From assembly GCA_963793335.1 (NCBI GenBank), contig CAWBZS010000001.1:806001-870000 (forward strand): a stretch of DNA of 64,000 nucleotides, given 5' to 3'. The notes under the pieces were generated by a model. That model ran no database searches. It was not told where the DNA came from and worked only from the letters and a program-made list of their open reading frames with translations. Shown here piece by piece: positions 47,173 through 54,529 of the stretch (positions within the stretch are counted from its first letter, which is position 1; the number at the start of each line of letters is the position of its first letter). A program made the position numbers and the translations under genes. The DNA comes from Sva-07 sp963793335. Lineage in GTDB: Bacteria; Actinomycetota; Acidimicrobiia; Acidimicrobiales; Ilumatobacteraceae.

Positions 47173-48765
47173 TCAGTCGGCGCGTCGGAGTGACCGATGC
47201 AGGAGGCCGTACACGACGCTGTCTTCCAGCGCGCGCCAGGAGGCCTCGATGATGTTGGGACTCACACCGATCGTGGTCCAGTCGCGCACGCCGTCGGTGG
47301 CCGACAGCAGCACCCTGGTGGTGGAACCGGTGGCACTCGTTCCGTCGAGGATCCGTACCTTGTAGTCGGTGAGGTGGATGTCAGCGAGCTCCGGCAACAT
47401 CGTGCCCACCGCCTTGCGGAGCGCGGTGTCGATGGCATTGACCGGGCCGTTGCCCTCGGCCACCCAGACCCGACGCTCGGCGCTGTCGCCCTCGCCAACC
47501 CACACCTTGACGGTGGCCTCGGTCGAGAATGCGCCGCCCGGGAGCTCGTCGGTGATCACCCGCATCGACTCGACGTGGAAGAACTCGGGGACCTGACCGG
47601 CGGCACGACGCATCAGCAACTCGAGCGATGCATCAGCCGCCTCGAAGTGGTACCCCTCGTGCTCGAGACGCTTCAGGTCGTCGATGACCTGGTTGATCGC
47701 TGGGCCGTCGAGCTCGATGCCGATCTCATCGGCCTTCATCTGGATCGTTGCTCTCCCGGCCATCTCGGACACCACGAAGCGCGTCCCGTTGCCGACCACT
47801 TCGGGGTTGACATGCTCGTAGGCATCCTTCGCCCGCACGATCGCCGACACGTGCAGGCCGGCCTTGTGCGCAAATGCCGACGACCCGACGTACGGCGCCT
47901 GGGGGTTCACGGCGCGGTTCAGCGTCTCGGCCACGTGGTGGCTCACCGCGGTCAGCCGCTCGATGCGTCCATCGGGCAGGCACGTGTACCCCAGCTTGAG
48001 CTGCAGGTTCGGGATCACCGTGGAGAGGTTGGTGTTCCCGGTGCGTTCGCCGAGCCCGTTGAGCGTCCCCTGGACATGGCCAGCTCCGGCCTCGACGGCG
48101 GCGATCGAGTTGGCGACCGCGCAACCGGTGTCGTCGTGGCAGTGGATACCGATCACCGCGTCGTCGCCGATGTGCGACTTGACCTCGGCGACGATGCGAC
48201 CGATCTCACCGGGCAGCGTGCCGCCGTTGGTGTCGCACAGCACGAGGTGGGTGGCGCCGTTGACGACCGCCGCTTCGATGGCGCGCAGCGAGAACTCCGG
48301 ATTGGCGAGATAGCCGTCGAAGAAGTGCTCGAGGTCGACCAGCACCATTCGGCCCTGGCCGTGAAGGAACTGGACCGAGTCGGCAATCATCGCTTCGCCT
48401 TCGTCGAGTGTTGTCTGCAACGCCTGCGTCACCTGGTAGTCGGAACTCTTCGCGACGATGCAGACGGCACTCGTGTCGGCCTCGATCAGGTTGCGCAACG
48501 TGTCGTCGTCATCGACCTTCCCCCGCGGGCGCCGGGTGGAGCCGAACGCCACGAGCGTCGAGGTCGAGAGGTCGAGTTCGCGCTTGGCGCGAGCGAAGAA
48601 CTCGATGTCCTTCGGATTGGCACCCGGCCATCCGCCTTCGATGAAGTGCACCCCGAGCAGGTCGAGTTGCTCGGCGATTCGCAACTTGTCGTCGACGGTC
48701 GCTGAGACACCCTCCACCTGGAGGCCGTCTCGCAGTGTGGTGTCGAACACTTCGACGTATCGCAT
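47173..48765 (-). CDS. cimA: (R)-citramalate synthase
   Basis: 530 aa. Condenses pyruvate with acetyl-CoA to citramalate, the threonine-independent entry to isoleucine. Catalytic TIM barrel: 'VFDTTLRDGLQVEGVS' (Arg-Asp), 'VIGIHCHDDTGCAVANS' (metal HxH) and 'GLGERTGNTNLSTV'. The C-terminal ~120 residues are the LeuA-type allosteric dimer domain ('STEATVKVWVGEGDSAERRVW'), the usual site of isoleucine feedback. The length and 'LRDGLQVEG' match CimA rather than LeuA. An Ile-rich leader and hairpins precede it. ilvE and leuB are 3.3 kb away on the same strand. Confidence 0.93.
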   Translation of the reverse strand: MRYVEVFDTTLRDGLQVEGVSATVDDKLRIAEQLDLLGVHFIEGGWPGANPKDIEFFARAKRELDLSTSTLVAFGSTRRPRGKVDDDDTLRNLIEADTSAVCIVAKSSDYQVTQALQTTLDEGEAMIADSVQFLHGQGRMVLVDLEHFFDGYLANPEFSLRAIEAAVVNGATHLVLCDTNGGTLPGEIGRIVAEVKSHIGDDAVIGIHCHDDTGCAVANSIAAVEAGAGHVQGTLNGLGERTGNTNLSTVIPNLQLKLGYTCLPDGRIERLTAVSHHVAETLNRAVNPQAPYVGSSAFAHKAGLHVSAIVRAKDAYEHVNPEVVGNGTRFVVSEMAGRATIQMKADEIGIELDGPAINQVIDDLKRLEHEGYHFEAADASLELLMRRAAGQVPEFFHVESMRVITDELPGGAFSTEATVKVWVGEGDSAERRVWVAEGNGPVNAIDTALRKAVGTMLPELADIHLTDYKVRILDGTSATGSTTRVLLSATDGVRDWTTIGVSPNIIEASWRALEDSVVYGLLHRSLRRAD

Positions 48766-48787
48766 GAAAAGCTCCCGAGAACCGAAA

Positions 48788-48808
48788 GAGCCGCCCGATG
48801 GGCGGCTC
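48788..48808 (-). terminator. terminator-like hairpin in the cimA leader
   Basis: GAGCCGCCC-ATC-GGGCGGCTC (9-bp perfect stem) is followed on the minus strand by TTTCGGTT, 22 bases before the cimA start. Its place after an Ile-rich leader ORF suggests an attenuator. Confidence 0.75.
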
Positions 48809-48811
48809 GAC

Positions 48812-48835
48812 GAACACGTGGGGGACCACGTGTTC
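48812..48835 (-). promoter_or_regulatory. upstream leader hairpin of cimA
   Basis: GAACACGTGG-TCCC-CCACGTGTTC, a perfect 10-bp stem, begins at the last base of the leader-peptide stop codon and lies 3 bases before the terminator-like hairpin. A ribosome finishing the leader peptide would cover its 5' arm. Confidence 0.7.
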
Positions 48836-48876
48836 TACTGAATGATGATGATGGCGGCAACTGATTGGTTCGTCAT
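48835..48876 (-). CDS. isoleucine-rich leader peptide of cimA
   Basis: A 13-codon ORF: MTNQSVAAIIIIQ, with the run ATC ATC ATC ATT just before CAG TAG. Four consecutive Ile codons directly before paired hairpins and an isoleucine-pathway gene are the classic layout of a ribosome-mediated attenuator. No good Shine-Dalgarno precedes the ATG, so it may be translated leaderless or weakly. It is too short to be found by ordinary gene calling. I see no antiterminator that overlaps the terminator stem clearly, so the exact switching mechanism is unresolved. Confidence 0.8.
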   Translation of the reverse strand: MTNQSVAAIIIIQ

Positions 48877-49021
48877 CGACAGCCATTGAACCCGGTTCCT
48901 ACGCCGGATGCAATCACCAGCCGCCAACAACCGATCTCCAGCGAGGGCGGCGCTGCCCGTCGTTGTGCATGAACGGTGGGCAACAGGTGGACGAACTCAC
49001 CAAATCTGGGGGTAACGAAAA

Positions 49022-49770
49022 AGTTCAGTGGATAACCCTGTGACTTCAGAAATACCTCTTGACCTGGCCGTATCCAAGGTATTCACTGAAACCTGTTCCG
49101 AAGAGCGCACGCCGACCGGAGCGGTGAGGAGGGGGCTTCGGCCCAGCCCACACCGCTCACGAGGCGCAGCGGAATCGGAAGACGGACAGTGTTCACGGCC
49201 ACCTCGGACCGGACTGTCGGACTCCTTCGGGAGCTCGGCGGCAACGACGAGTCGGCGGACGCCGCGGGAAACCGGGGCGGGCGTCGGGTCAGACCGAGCC
49301 GGCGTCGCCTTCGGGTGGCGGCGGAAACGGAGACCTGCTGGATCGTTCGGAGGGCACGGGGCAACCCGCAGCCGGCGAGTGGTGCAGCGAGGCAAACCGG
49401 GCACGCTCGCCGCCTTCGGGCGCACCTCGGTGCGCCACTGGGCGCCGAGCAGGCAACGGAGCCGTGGGAAGGAGCCGAAGGAACTGGGGCCACCCCAACT
49501 GGACTCAGCGAGAACGGTTCCGGCGCCAGGACCGAGGGCTCGGGCAACCGGGTCAGCGTGAAGCGGTGCCACGGGTTCGAGACCGGGAGACCGGTGTCGA
49601 GTCCGAACGCGGCATCGCCCGCCGCGCCGAACGGCGAGACGGGCGATGTGAACAGGTCGACACGAAGGCTAACGCCCGACCATCGACCGGTGGTGGACCT
49701 GTCCATCCGAGCAGCCCCGGAAGGCGCGCAGGCGAGAGCCCGCAGCGCCGACCGGGGCGCTTTCGTTTTC
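49022..49770 (+). ncRNA. large structured non-coding RNA, class not recognised
   Basis: About 750 nt without a credible protein. Hairpins by position: GGGC-UUCG-GCCC (49133-49144) inside GAGCGGTG/CACCGCTC (49119-49126/49151-49158); CUCC-UUCG-GGAG (49222-49233); GUCGCC-UUCG-GGUGGC (49304-49319, two G-U pairs); CGGG-GCAA-CCCG (49357-49368); CGCC-UUCG-GGCG (49411-49422); GGAGCCGT/ACGGTTCC (49458-49465/49514-49521, one G-U) stacked on GGCGCC/GGCGCC; TGGGG-CCA-CCCCA (49485-49497); ACCGG-GAGA-CCGGT (49582-49595); CATCGCCCG/CGGGCGATG (49613-49621/49640-49648). The G-U pairs and UUCG loops work only on the plus strand. A terminator-like hairpin ends it. RNase P and tmRNA signature blocks are absent. 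The 5' end is uncertain (49022-49095). Confidence 0.65.
49744..49770 (+). terminator. terminator-like hairpin ending the structured RNA
   Basis: AGCGCC-GACCGG-GGCGCT followed by TTCGTTTTC. It is the only T-rich tail after a hairpin in the region and sits where base-paired sequence stops. Confidence 0.6.
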
Positions 49771-49862
49771 GAAGCACCAGCGAACCTCACGCTCATCGAG
49801 GGGCGCGAGCTCGGACTCGGCAGGTCGTGCGGTGATCGTCACGGCCACCGAGGAGGTGCCAC

Positions 49863-49889
49863 ATGCGCACCTCACGACGGCCGCGGTGA
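49863..49889 (+). CDS. short Arg-rich leader ORF upstream of the ornithine-cyclodeaminase-like gene
   Basis: ATG at 49863 reads MRTSRRPR then TGA. It has the best ribosome site of the area, AGGAGGT at 49851-49857, 5 nt upstream. Half of its residues are Arg. It ends 62 bases before the next gene. Possible translational or attenuation leader; coding status is inferred only from the ribosome site. Confidence 0.45.
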   Translation: MRTSRRPR

Positions 49890-49951
49890 CGGTCGGTGGA
49901 CCTGGCGCTCGGTGCCCGCATCACCGGAGGGTGCCCCTATGGTCCGTGCGG

Positions 49952-50992
49952 ATGAAGACGAGACTGCTCGCCGCGGCTGACCTGAGCCACCTCCTCGAGG
50001 TCGTTGGACGCCACGAGTTGATGGACCTCATGATCGAGCAGCTCCGCGCCCGCTTCCTCGACCACGCTGCCGATGCCGTCGAAGTCCGGGCGCGAGACGG
50101 ATTCCGGTACGACAAGCCCAACCTCGGCCTCATCGAGTGGATGCCCACGCACGAGGTGGGTGGCCCGGTGGTGGTGAAGATGGTTGGCTACCACCCGGCC
50201 AACCCCGTGCAGCGCGGGCTGCCGTCGGTGATCGCCACGTCCTCGATGTGGGACACCGTCACCGGTCACCTCGTTGCGATCGCCGACGCCACCCTCCTCA
50301 CGGCGATTCGGACGGGCGCGGCATCCGGCCTGGCGACCGAGATGCTGGCCAAGACAGGGCCTGTGGTGGTCGGGCTCGCCGGACTCGGAGCACAGGCCGT
50401 CACGCAGCTCCATGCGATCAGCCGTGTCCGCGAGATCGACCGGGTGATCGGCTTCGACAGCGATCCCGAAGCCGCTGCAACGTTCGAGGATCGCATCCGG
50501 TTTCTCGGCCTGGATGTCGAGGTGTCCGGCACGGACCGGTCCTCGACCATCGTCGGCGACGTCGACGTGCTGTGCACATGCACCTCCGTTGACATCGGTG
50601 CCGGCGCGGTGATCCGCGACGGGGAGACCCGCCCGTGGTTGCACATCAATGCCGTCGGCGCCGACTTTCCAGGCAAGGTCGAACTCCCGGCGTCGCTCGC
50701 CAATCGCGCCTTCGTCGTGCCCGACACCCTCGACCAGTGCCTGCTCGAGGGCGAGTGCCAACAGGTGTCCTCGGACCGCATCGGGCCGTCGTTGAGCGAG
50801 GTGATGCAGCGCCACGAGGAGTTCGTCGGCCGCCGCGACGAGCTGACGGTGTTCGACTCGACTGGGTGGGCCGTCGAGGACGACGTAGCGCTACGACTCG
50901 CTGTCGAGCTCGCTCGCAAGCACGACGTCGGCACCGATGTCGCGCTCGAGCGTATCCCGCAGGACCCGCACGACCCCTACGGCCCTGCCTGA
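49952..50992 (+). CDS. ornithine cyclodeaminase / mu-crystallin family protein
   Basis: 346 aa from the ATG at 49952 ('MKTRLLAAADLSHLLEVVGR'; GTG at 49946 is possible). The N-terminal catalytic part has 'RDGFRYDKPNLGLIEWMP' and 'PVVVKMVGYHPANPVQRGLPS', where the family keeps the substrate Lys. The Rossmann domain reads 'VVVGLAGLGAQAVTQLHAI' and 'DRVIGFDSDPEAA', then 'DVLCTCTSVDIGAGAVI' and 'HINAVGADFPGKVEL'. Members convert ornithine to proline or act as imine reductases or amino-acid dehydrogenases; which one is not readable. Confidence 0.9.
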   Translation: MKTRLLAAADLSHLLEVVGRHELMDLMIEQLRARFLDHAADAVEVRARDGFRYDKPNLGLIEWMPTHEVGGPVVVKMVGYHPANPVQRGLPSVIATSSMWDTVTGHLVAIADATLLTAIRTGAASGLATEMLAKTGPVVVGLAGLGAQAVTQLHAISRVREIDRVIGFDSDPEAAATFEDRIRFLGLDVEVSGTDRSSTIVGDVDVLCTCTSVDIGAGAVIRDGETRPWLHINAVGADFPGKVELPASLANRAFVVPDTLDQCLLEGECQQVSSDRIGPSLSEVMQRHEEFVGRRDELTVFDSTGWAVEDDVALRLAVELARKHDVGTDVALERIPQDPHDPYGPA

Positions 50993-51011
50993 GCCCACCC
51001 AATCCGAAATT

Positions 51012-51048
51012 GCCCGGCATCGTGACGGTGGGCGTCACGATGCCGGGC
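51012..51048. repeat. palindromic repeat, copy 1
   Basis: GCCCGGCATCGTGAC-GGTGGGC-GTCACGATGCCGGGC: a 15-bp perfect stem with a 7-base loop. It covers the stop codon of the F420-type oxidoreductase (51035-51037) and lies 20 bases after the convergent ornithine-cyclodeaminase-like gene, so it may terminate both. Copy 2 is at 52031. Confidence 0.9.
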
Positions 51049-52003
51049 GATTTCGGGCAAGCGTGGCGGCCAATCGGGTCACGTGATCGAGGTCCTCCCT
51101 GACCAGCTCGATCGTCGGGCCAGGAAAGAACGCAACATCGTCGGCGCCGGAATCGAACAGGGCTTCGGCGTGCTGCACGGCATCGTCGAAGGTCCCAATC
51201 GCACCGAGTTCGATCCACCACTGCGCCGGCATGTCGACGATCCCGTCGACGCCGCGGGCCTCGTGCCGTTCACGGATCTCATCGATGTGGGGGTGGGCGA
51301 GCGGCGCCGGATTGGTCCCGTCGAGCAGGCTCGCCACGAACGGCGCCATCGCGCGGTGCGCGGCGGATGCGTCATCGAAGATCGCCAGCGCCGTGAACAC
51401 CGACACTCGAAAGGGGTCCGGCGAGCCGGCCCGGATGACCGATTCGCGCACACATGTCGGACCGGCGCCCTCCGCCAGCACGATGCCGTCGGCGATTCGG
51501 CCTGCCAGCTCGAGCGATTTCGGGCCGCGTACTCCGGCGAGCACCGGCGGCACCTCCATCGGCGGCGCCTCGAGCGAGACGTTGCGCATCGTGTACTCGA
51601 TGCCGCGGTCGTCCAGTGTCTCGCCGTGCAGCAGGCGACGAACGATCGTGATCGCTTCCTCGAGCGTCGTGAGCGGCGACGCGGTGCGGGCTCCCATCTG
51701 ATCCATCCACTCCTGCACCCCGTGGCCAATGCCGGCGAGCAGCCGACCGGGTGCGAGGTTCGCGAGGGTCGCGATCTCCATGGCAGAGATCGCCGGATTC
51801 CGTGCGACGGCCGGCAGGATCCCGATGCCGACGGTCAACTCCTTCGTGCGTGCGAGCGCCGTTGCCGCCAGGCTGACGCCAGCGGTGTAGAAGCAGTCCT
51901 CGATCACCCACAGCTGGTCGACGTGGGCCGCCTCGAGCGCCTCCGCGACCTCGACGACGAACGGCGCAGGCAGCGACCGATCGAAACACATCCCCACGTT
52001 CAT
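51035..52003 (-). CDS. luciferase-like (LLM) F420-dependent oxidoreductase
   Basis: 322 aa TIM-barrel protein. 'MNVGMCFDRSLPAPFVVEVAEALEAAHVDQLWVIED' is the LLM N-terminal signature, followed by 'LTVGIGILPAVARNPAISAMEIATLANLAPGRLLAGIGHG'. Actinobacterial members mostly use F420 rather than FMN, which is family knowledge; the substrate is unknown. The C-terminal codons lie inside the palindrome at 51012-51048, and a second palindrome copy stands 28 bases upstream of the start. Confidence 0.9.
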   Translation of the reverse strand: MNVGMCFDRSLPAPFVVEVAEALEAAHVDQLWVIEDCFYTAGVSLAATALARTKELTVGIGILPAVARNPAISAMEIATLANLAPGRLLAGIGHGVQEWMDQMGARTASPLTTLEEAITIVRRLLHGETLDDRGIEYTMRNVSLEAPPMEVPPVLAGVRGPKSLELAGRIADGIVLAEGAGPTCVRESVIRAGSPDPFRVSVFTALAIFDDASAAHRAMAPFVASLLDGTNPAPLAHPHIDEIRERHEARGVDGIVDMPAQWWIELGAIGTFDDAVQHAEALFDSGADDVAFFPGPTIELVREDLDHVTRLAATLARNRPAS

Positions 52004-52030
52004 CGCCGGAACCTACCGCACCCACGAACT

Positions 52031-52067
52031 GCCCCCAATCGTGACGGTAGGCGTCACGATTGGGGGC
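52031..52067. repeat. palindromic repeat, copy 2
   Basis: GCCCCCAATCGTGAC-GGTAGGC-GTCACGATTGGGGGC: the same core ATCGTGAC...GTCACGAT and loop as the copy at 51012, with the outer arms changed on both sides so that pairing is kept. Both copies are followed by GATTT. It lies between the oxidoreductase start and the ilvE stop. Confidence 0.9.
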
Positions 52068-52102
52068 GATTTGGGAAGAGGGAGACCGGCCCGAATCGAA
52101 CG

Positions 52103-53020
52103 TCAGGTGACGTGTTCGCACCAGTGGGCGTAACGGGCGTCCTTGGCGCGGATGGCCTCGTGGTACACCTCGGCGATCGCCGACGTCATCGGACCCGGGC
52201 ACGGCAGGGCACGATCGTCGACCGAGTTGATCGAACTCACTTCGGCCGCAGTGCCACACACGAACGCCTCCTCGGCGATGTACAGATCACTGCGGGCGAG
52301 GTTGTCGACGACCACTTCGTAGCCGAGGTCGGCCGCAATCGTCGCCACGGAGTTCTGCGTGATGCCCTCGAGCGCGCCAGCCGACAGCGGCGGCGTGAGC
52401 AGCCTGCCGTGGCGGGCCACGAAGATGTTCTCGCCAGTGCACTCGGCCACCAGGCCGTTCGGGGCGAGCATGATCGCCTCGTCGTAGCCGGCACGAAGCG
52501 CCTCCACCTTGGCCAGCGACGAGTTGACGTAGTTGCCGGTGGTCTTCGACGCAGGCGGCATCGTGTTGTGGTCGTGACGGGTCCACGACGAGATCTTCAT
52601 GCGCACACCCTTCTCGACGGCATCGTCGCCGAGATAGGCGCCCCACGGCCAGCAGGCGATCGACACGTCGACCGTGCACGGCAGCGTGTTCAGACCCATT
52701 TCCCCGTACCCGAAGTACGCGATCGGGCGGATGTAGCACGAGTCGAGGCCGGTCGACGCGACCGTTTCCTTCGTGGCCGCGACCAGTTCGTCGACCGTGT
52801 ACGGGATCTCCATCCCCATGATCGCCGCCGAACTGAACAGTCGCTCGATGTGATCGGTGAGGCGGAACACCGCTGGACCGTCGTCGGTCTCGTAGGCGCG
52901 GATGCCCTCGAACACACCGGTGCCGTAGTGGAGGGTGTGGGTGAGCACGTGCACTTGGGCCTTGTCCCAGTCGACGAGCTCGCCGTTCATCCAGATCTTC
53001 GGGGTCGGTGTGATGGGCAT
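52103..53020 (-). CDS. ilvE: branched-chain amino acid aminotransferase
   Basis: 305 aa from the ATG at 53020, 4 bases after the leuB stop. Class IV PLP aminotransferase: N-terminal 'IWMNGELVDWDKAQVHVLTHTLHYGTGVFEGIRAYE', PLP lysine in 'PPASKTTGNYVNSSLAK', 'ECTGENIFVARHGRLLTPPL' and 'GITQNSVATIAADLG'. It makes Leu, Ile and Val from their keto acids with glutamate. Co-transcribed with leuB, giving two steps of branched-chain synthesis beside cimA. Confidence 0.95.
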   Translation of the reverse strand: MPITPTPKIWMNGELVDWDKAQVHVLTHTLHYGTGVFEGIRAYETDDGPAVFRLTDHIERLFSSAAIMGMEIPYTVDELVAATKETVASTGLDSCYIRPIAYFGYGEMGLNTLPCTVDVSIACWPWGAYLGDDAVEKGVRMKISSWTRHDHNTMPPASKTTGNYVNSSLAKVEALRAGYDEAIMLAPNGLVAECTGENIFVARHGRLLTPPLSAGALEGITQNSVATIAADLGYEVVVDNLARSDLYIAEEAFVCGTAAEVSSINSVDDRALPCPGPMTSAIAEVYHEAIRAKDARYAHWCEHVT

Positions 53021-53024
53021 GAGG

Positions 53025-54017
53025 TCAGTTTCCCACGCGTGCCGCGATGATGTCACCGACGTCGGTGGTGCTGCCGGTGACAGGCTCGGCACAGGCAGCT
53101 CGGATCCGATCGGCGGCAGCCCCCTCGCCGAGGAAGTCGAGCATCAACGCCGCGCTCAGGATCGCTGCGGTCGGGTTCGCCTTGTTCTGGCCAGCGATGT
53201 CCGGTGCGGAGCCGTGGACCGGCTCGAACATCGACGGCCCGGTTCGCGCCGGGTTGAGGTTCGCCGATGATGCCAGACCGATGCCACCGGAGACGGCGCC
53301 ACCGAGATCGGTGAGGATGTCGCCGAACAAGTTGTCGGTGACGATCACGTCGTAGCGGTGCGGGTCCTGGACGAAGAAGATGCACGCCGCATCGACGTGG
53401 TTGTACGCCGTGGTGATGTCGGGGTAGTCGACGGCGACCTCGTTGAACGTGCGTTCCCAGAGGCCACCTGCGAACGTGAGGACGTTGGTCTTGTGCACGA
53501 GCGTGAGGTGCTTCCTCGGACGCGTGGAGGCAAGTTCGAAGGCGTAACGGATGCACCGCTCGACGCCGAGCCGCGTGTTCACCGAACCCTGCGTGGCGAC
53601 TTCGTTGGGCGTGCCGACGCGCAGTGCCCCACCTTCACCCACGTAGGGACCTTCGGTGTTCTCGCGAATCACCACGAAGTCGTGCGGCGTGTCGCCACCG
53701 GGCGCCGTACCGAGGAACGGGCGCTGGTTGATGTACAGGTCGAGATCGAAGCGCATCTTGAGCAGGAGCCCCCGCTCGATCACCCCAGGCGGTACGTCCG
53801 GCGTGCCGACGGCACCGAGCAGAATGCAATCGAACCTTCGCAGTTCGTCGAGGACCGAATCGGACAGGATTTCACCATCACGGAGGTAGCGCTGTCCACC
53901 GAGATCGAAGTCGGTGGTGGCGACGTCGATGCCGGCGGCGCGAACCACTTTGATGGCCTCGGCGGTCACATCGGGTCCGATCCCGTCGCCGCCGATCAGT
54001 GCGATGTTGTGCGTCAT
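53025..54017 (-). CDS. leuB: 3-isopropylmalate dehydrogenase
   Basis: 330 aa. NAD-dependent oxidative decarboxylation in leucine synthesis (the homologous citramalate-derived substrate in Ile synthesis is often handled by the same enzyme). Signatures: 'IALIGGDGIGPDVTAEAIKV', 'VIRENTEGPYVGEGG', 'LVHKTNVLTFAGGLW', 'NLFGDILTDLGGAVSGGIGL' and 'FEPVHGSAPDIAGQNKANP'. Divergent from greA. Confidence 0.93.
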   Translation of the reverse strand: MTHNIALIGGDGIGPDVTAEAIKVVRAAGIDVATTDFDLGGQRYLRDGEILSDSVLDELRRFDCILLGAVGTPDVPPGVIERGLLLKMRFDLDLYINQRPFLGTAPGGDTPHDFVVIRENTEGPYVGEGGALRVGTPNEVATQGSVNTRLGVERCIRYAFELASTRPRKHLTLVHKTNVLTFAGGLWERTFNEVAVDYPDITTAYNHVDAACIFFVQDPHRYDVIVTDNLFGDILTDLGGAVSGGIGLASSANLNPARTGPSMFEPVHGSAPDIAGQNKANPTAAILSAALMLDFLGEGAAADRIRAACAEPVTGSTTDVGDIIAARVGN

Positions 54018-54079
54018 GACCGGTGATCCTAAGGACTGGGGCTGATCGCTGCGCCCCCGAACGGTATCCTTGGGTGCTC

Positions 54080-54529
54080 ATGGCAGCAGTGCAGTTGTCC
54101 AAGTCGGCATTCGATCGACTCCAGGCCGAGTTCGATGACCTCACCACCCGCGGTCGCATCGACGTGGCCAACAAGATCGAGCGCGCCCGCGAAGAAGGTG
54201 ACCTCAAGGAAAACGCCGGGTATCACGCCGCCAAGGACGAGCAGGGTCACATGGAGGGACGCATCCGCCAGCTCGAGCACCTGCTCGAGAACGCCGAGAT
54301 CGTCAGCGAATCGAACGTCTACACCGTGGTGTACGAAGGTGACGACGAGAGCGATGCGGAGCGATACGTGATCGGCAACATGGAGGAGCAGATCGAGGGC
54401 GCTGACGTGATCAGCGCATCGTCGCCACTCGGTCAGGCGATCGACGGGGCCGAGCCGGGAGCAACGGTCACGTACGAGGCACCCAACGGCGTTCTCACCG
54501 TGACGGTGCTCCGTGTCGAACAACTCTGA
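54080..54529 (+). CDS. greA: transcription elongation factor GreA
   Basis: 149 aa from the ATG at 54080. The N-terminal coiled coil has the tip 'REEGDLKENAGYHAAKDEQGHMEGRI', with the acidic Asp/Glu that support RNA cleavage in backtracked polymerase. C-terminal FKBP-like domain ends 'YEAPNGVLTVTVLRVEQL'. Slightly shorter than the usual ~158 aa. Its end overlaps the next gene's GTG start by 17 bases in another frame. Confidence 0.93.
   Translation: MAAVQLSKSAFDRLQAEFDDLTTRGRIDVANKIERAREEGDLKENAGYHAAKDEQGHMEGRIRQLEHLLENAEIVSESNVYTVVYEGDDESDAERYVIGNMEEQIEGADVISASSPLGQAIDGAEPGATVTYEAPNGVLTVTVLRVEQL

Noticed and set aside
48890..49021. T-box riboswitch upstream of cimA.
   Set aside because: No T-box sequence or specifier-loop layout; control is better explained by the Ile-rich leader ORF.
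49059..49085. A TTGACC ... TATTCA promoter for the structured RNA.
   Set aside because: The spacer is only 15 bp and the elements overlap a TTCAGTG/CACTGAA inverted repeat, so the match is too weak to call.
49022..49770. RNase P RNA, tmRNA or group II intron.
   Set aside because: The GAGGAAAG core and matching 3' element of RNase P, the tmRNA tag and tRNA-like ends, and a 34-nt domain V are not present. GAGCCGT/ACGGTTC looks domain-V-like but encloses far too many bases.
49028..49980. Open frames across the putative RNA gene (for example 49189-49980 plus).
   Set aside because: No family motifs, no ribosome sites, and the DNA folds into hairpins that better explain it.
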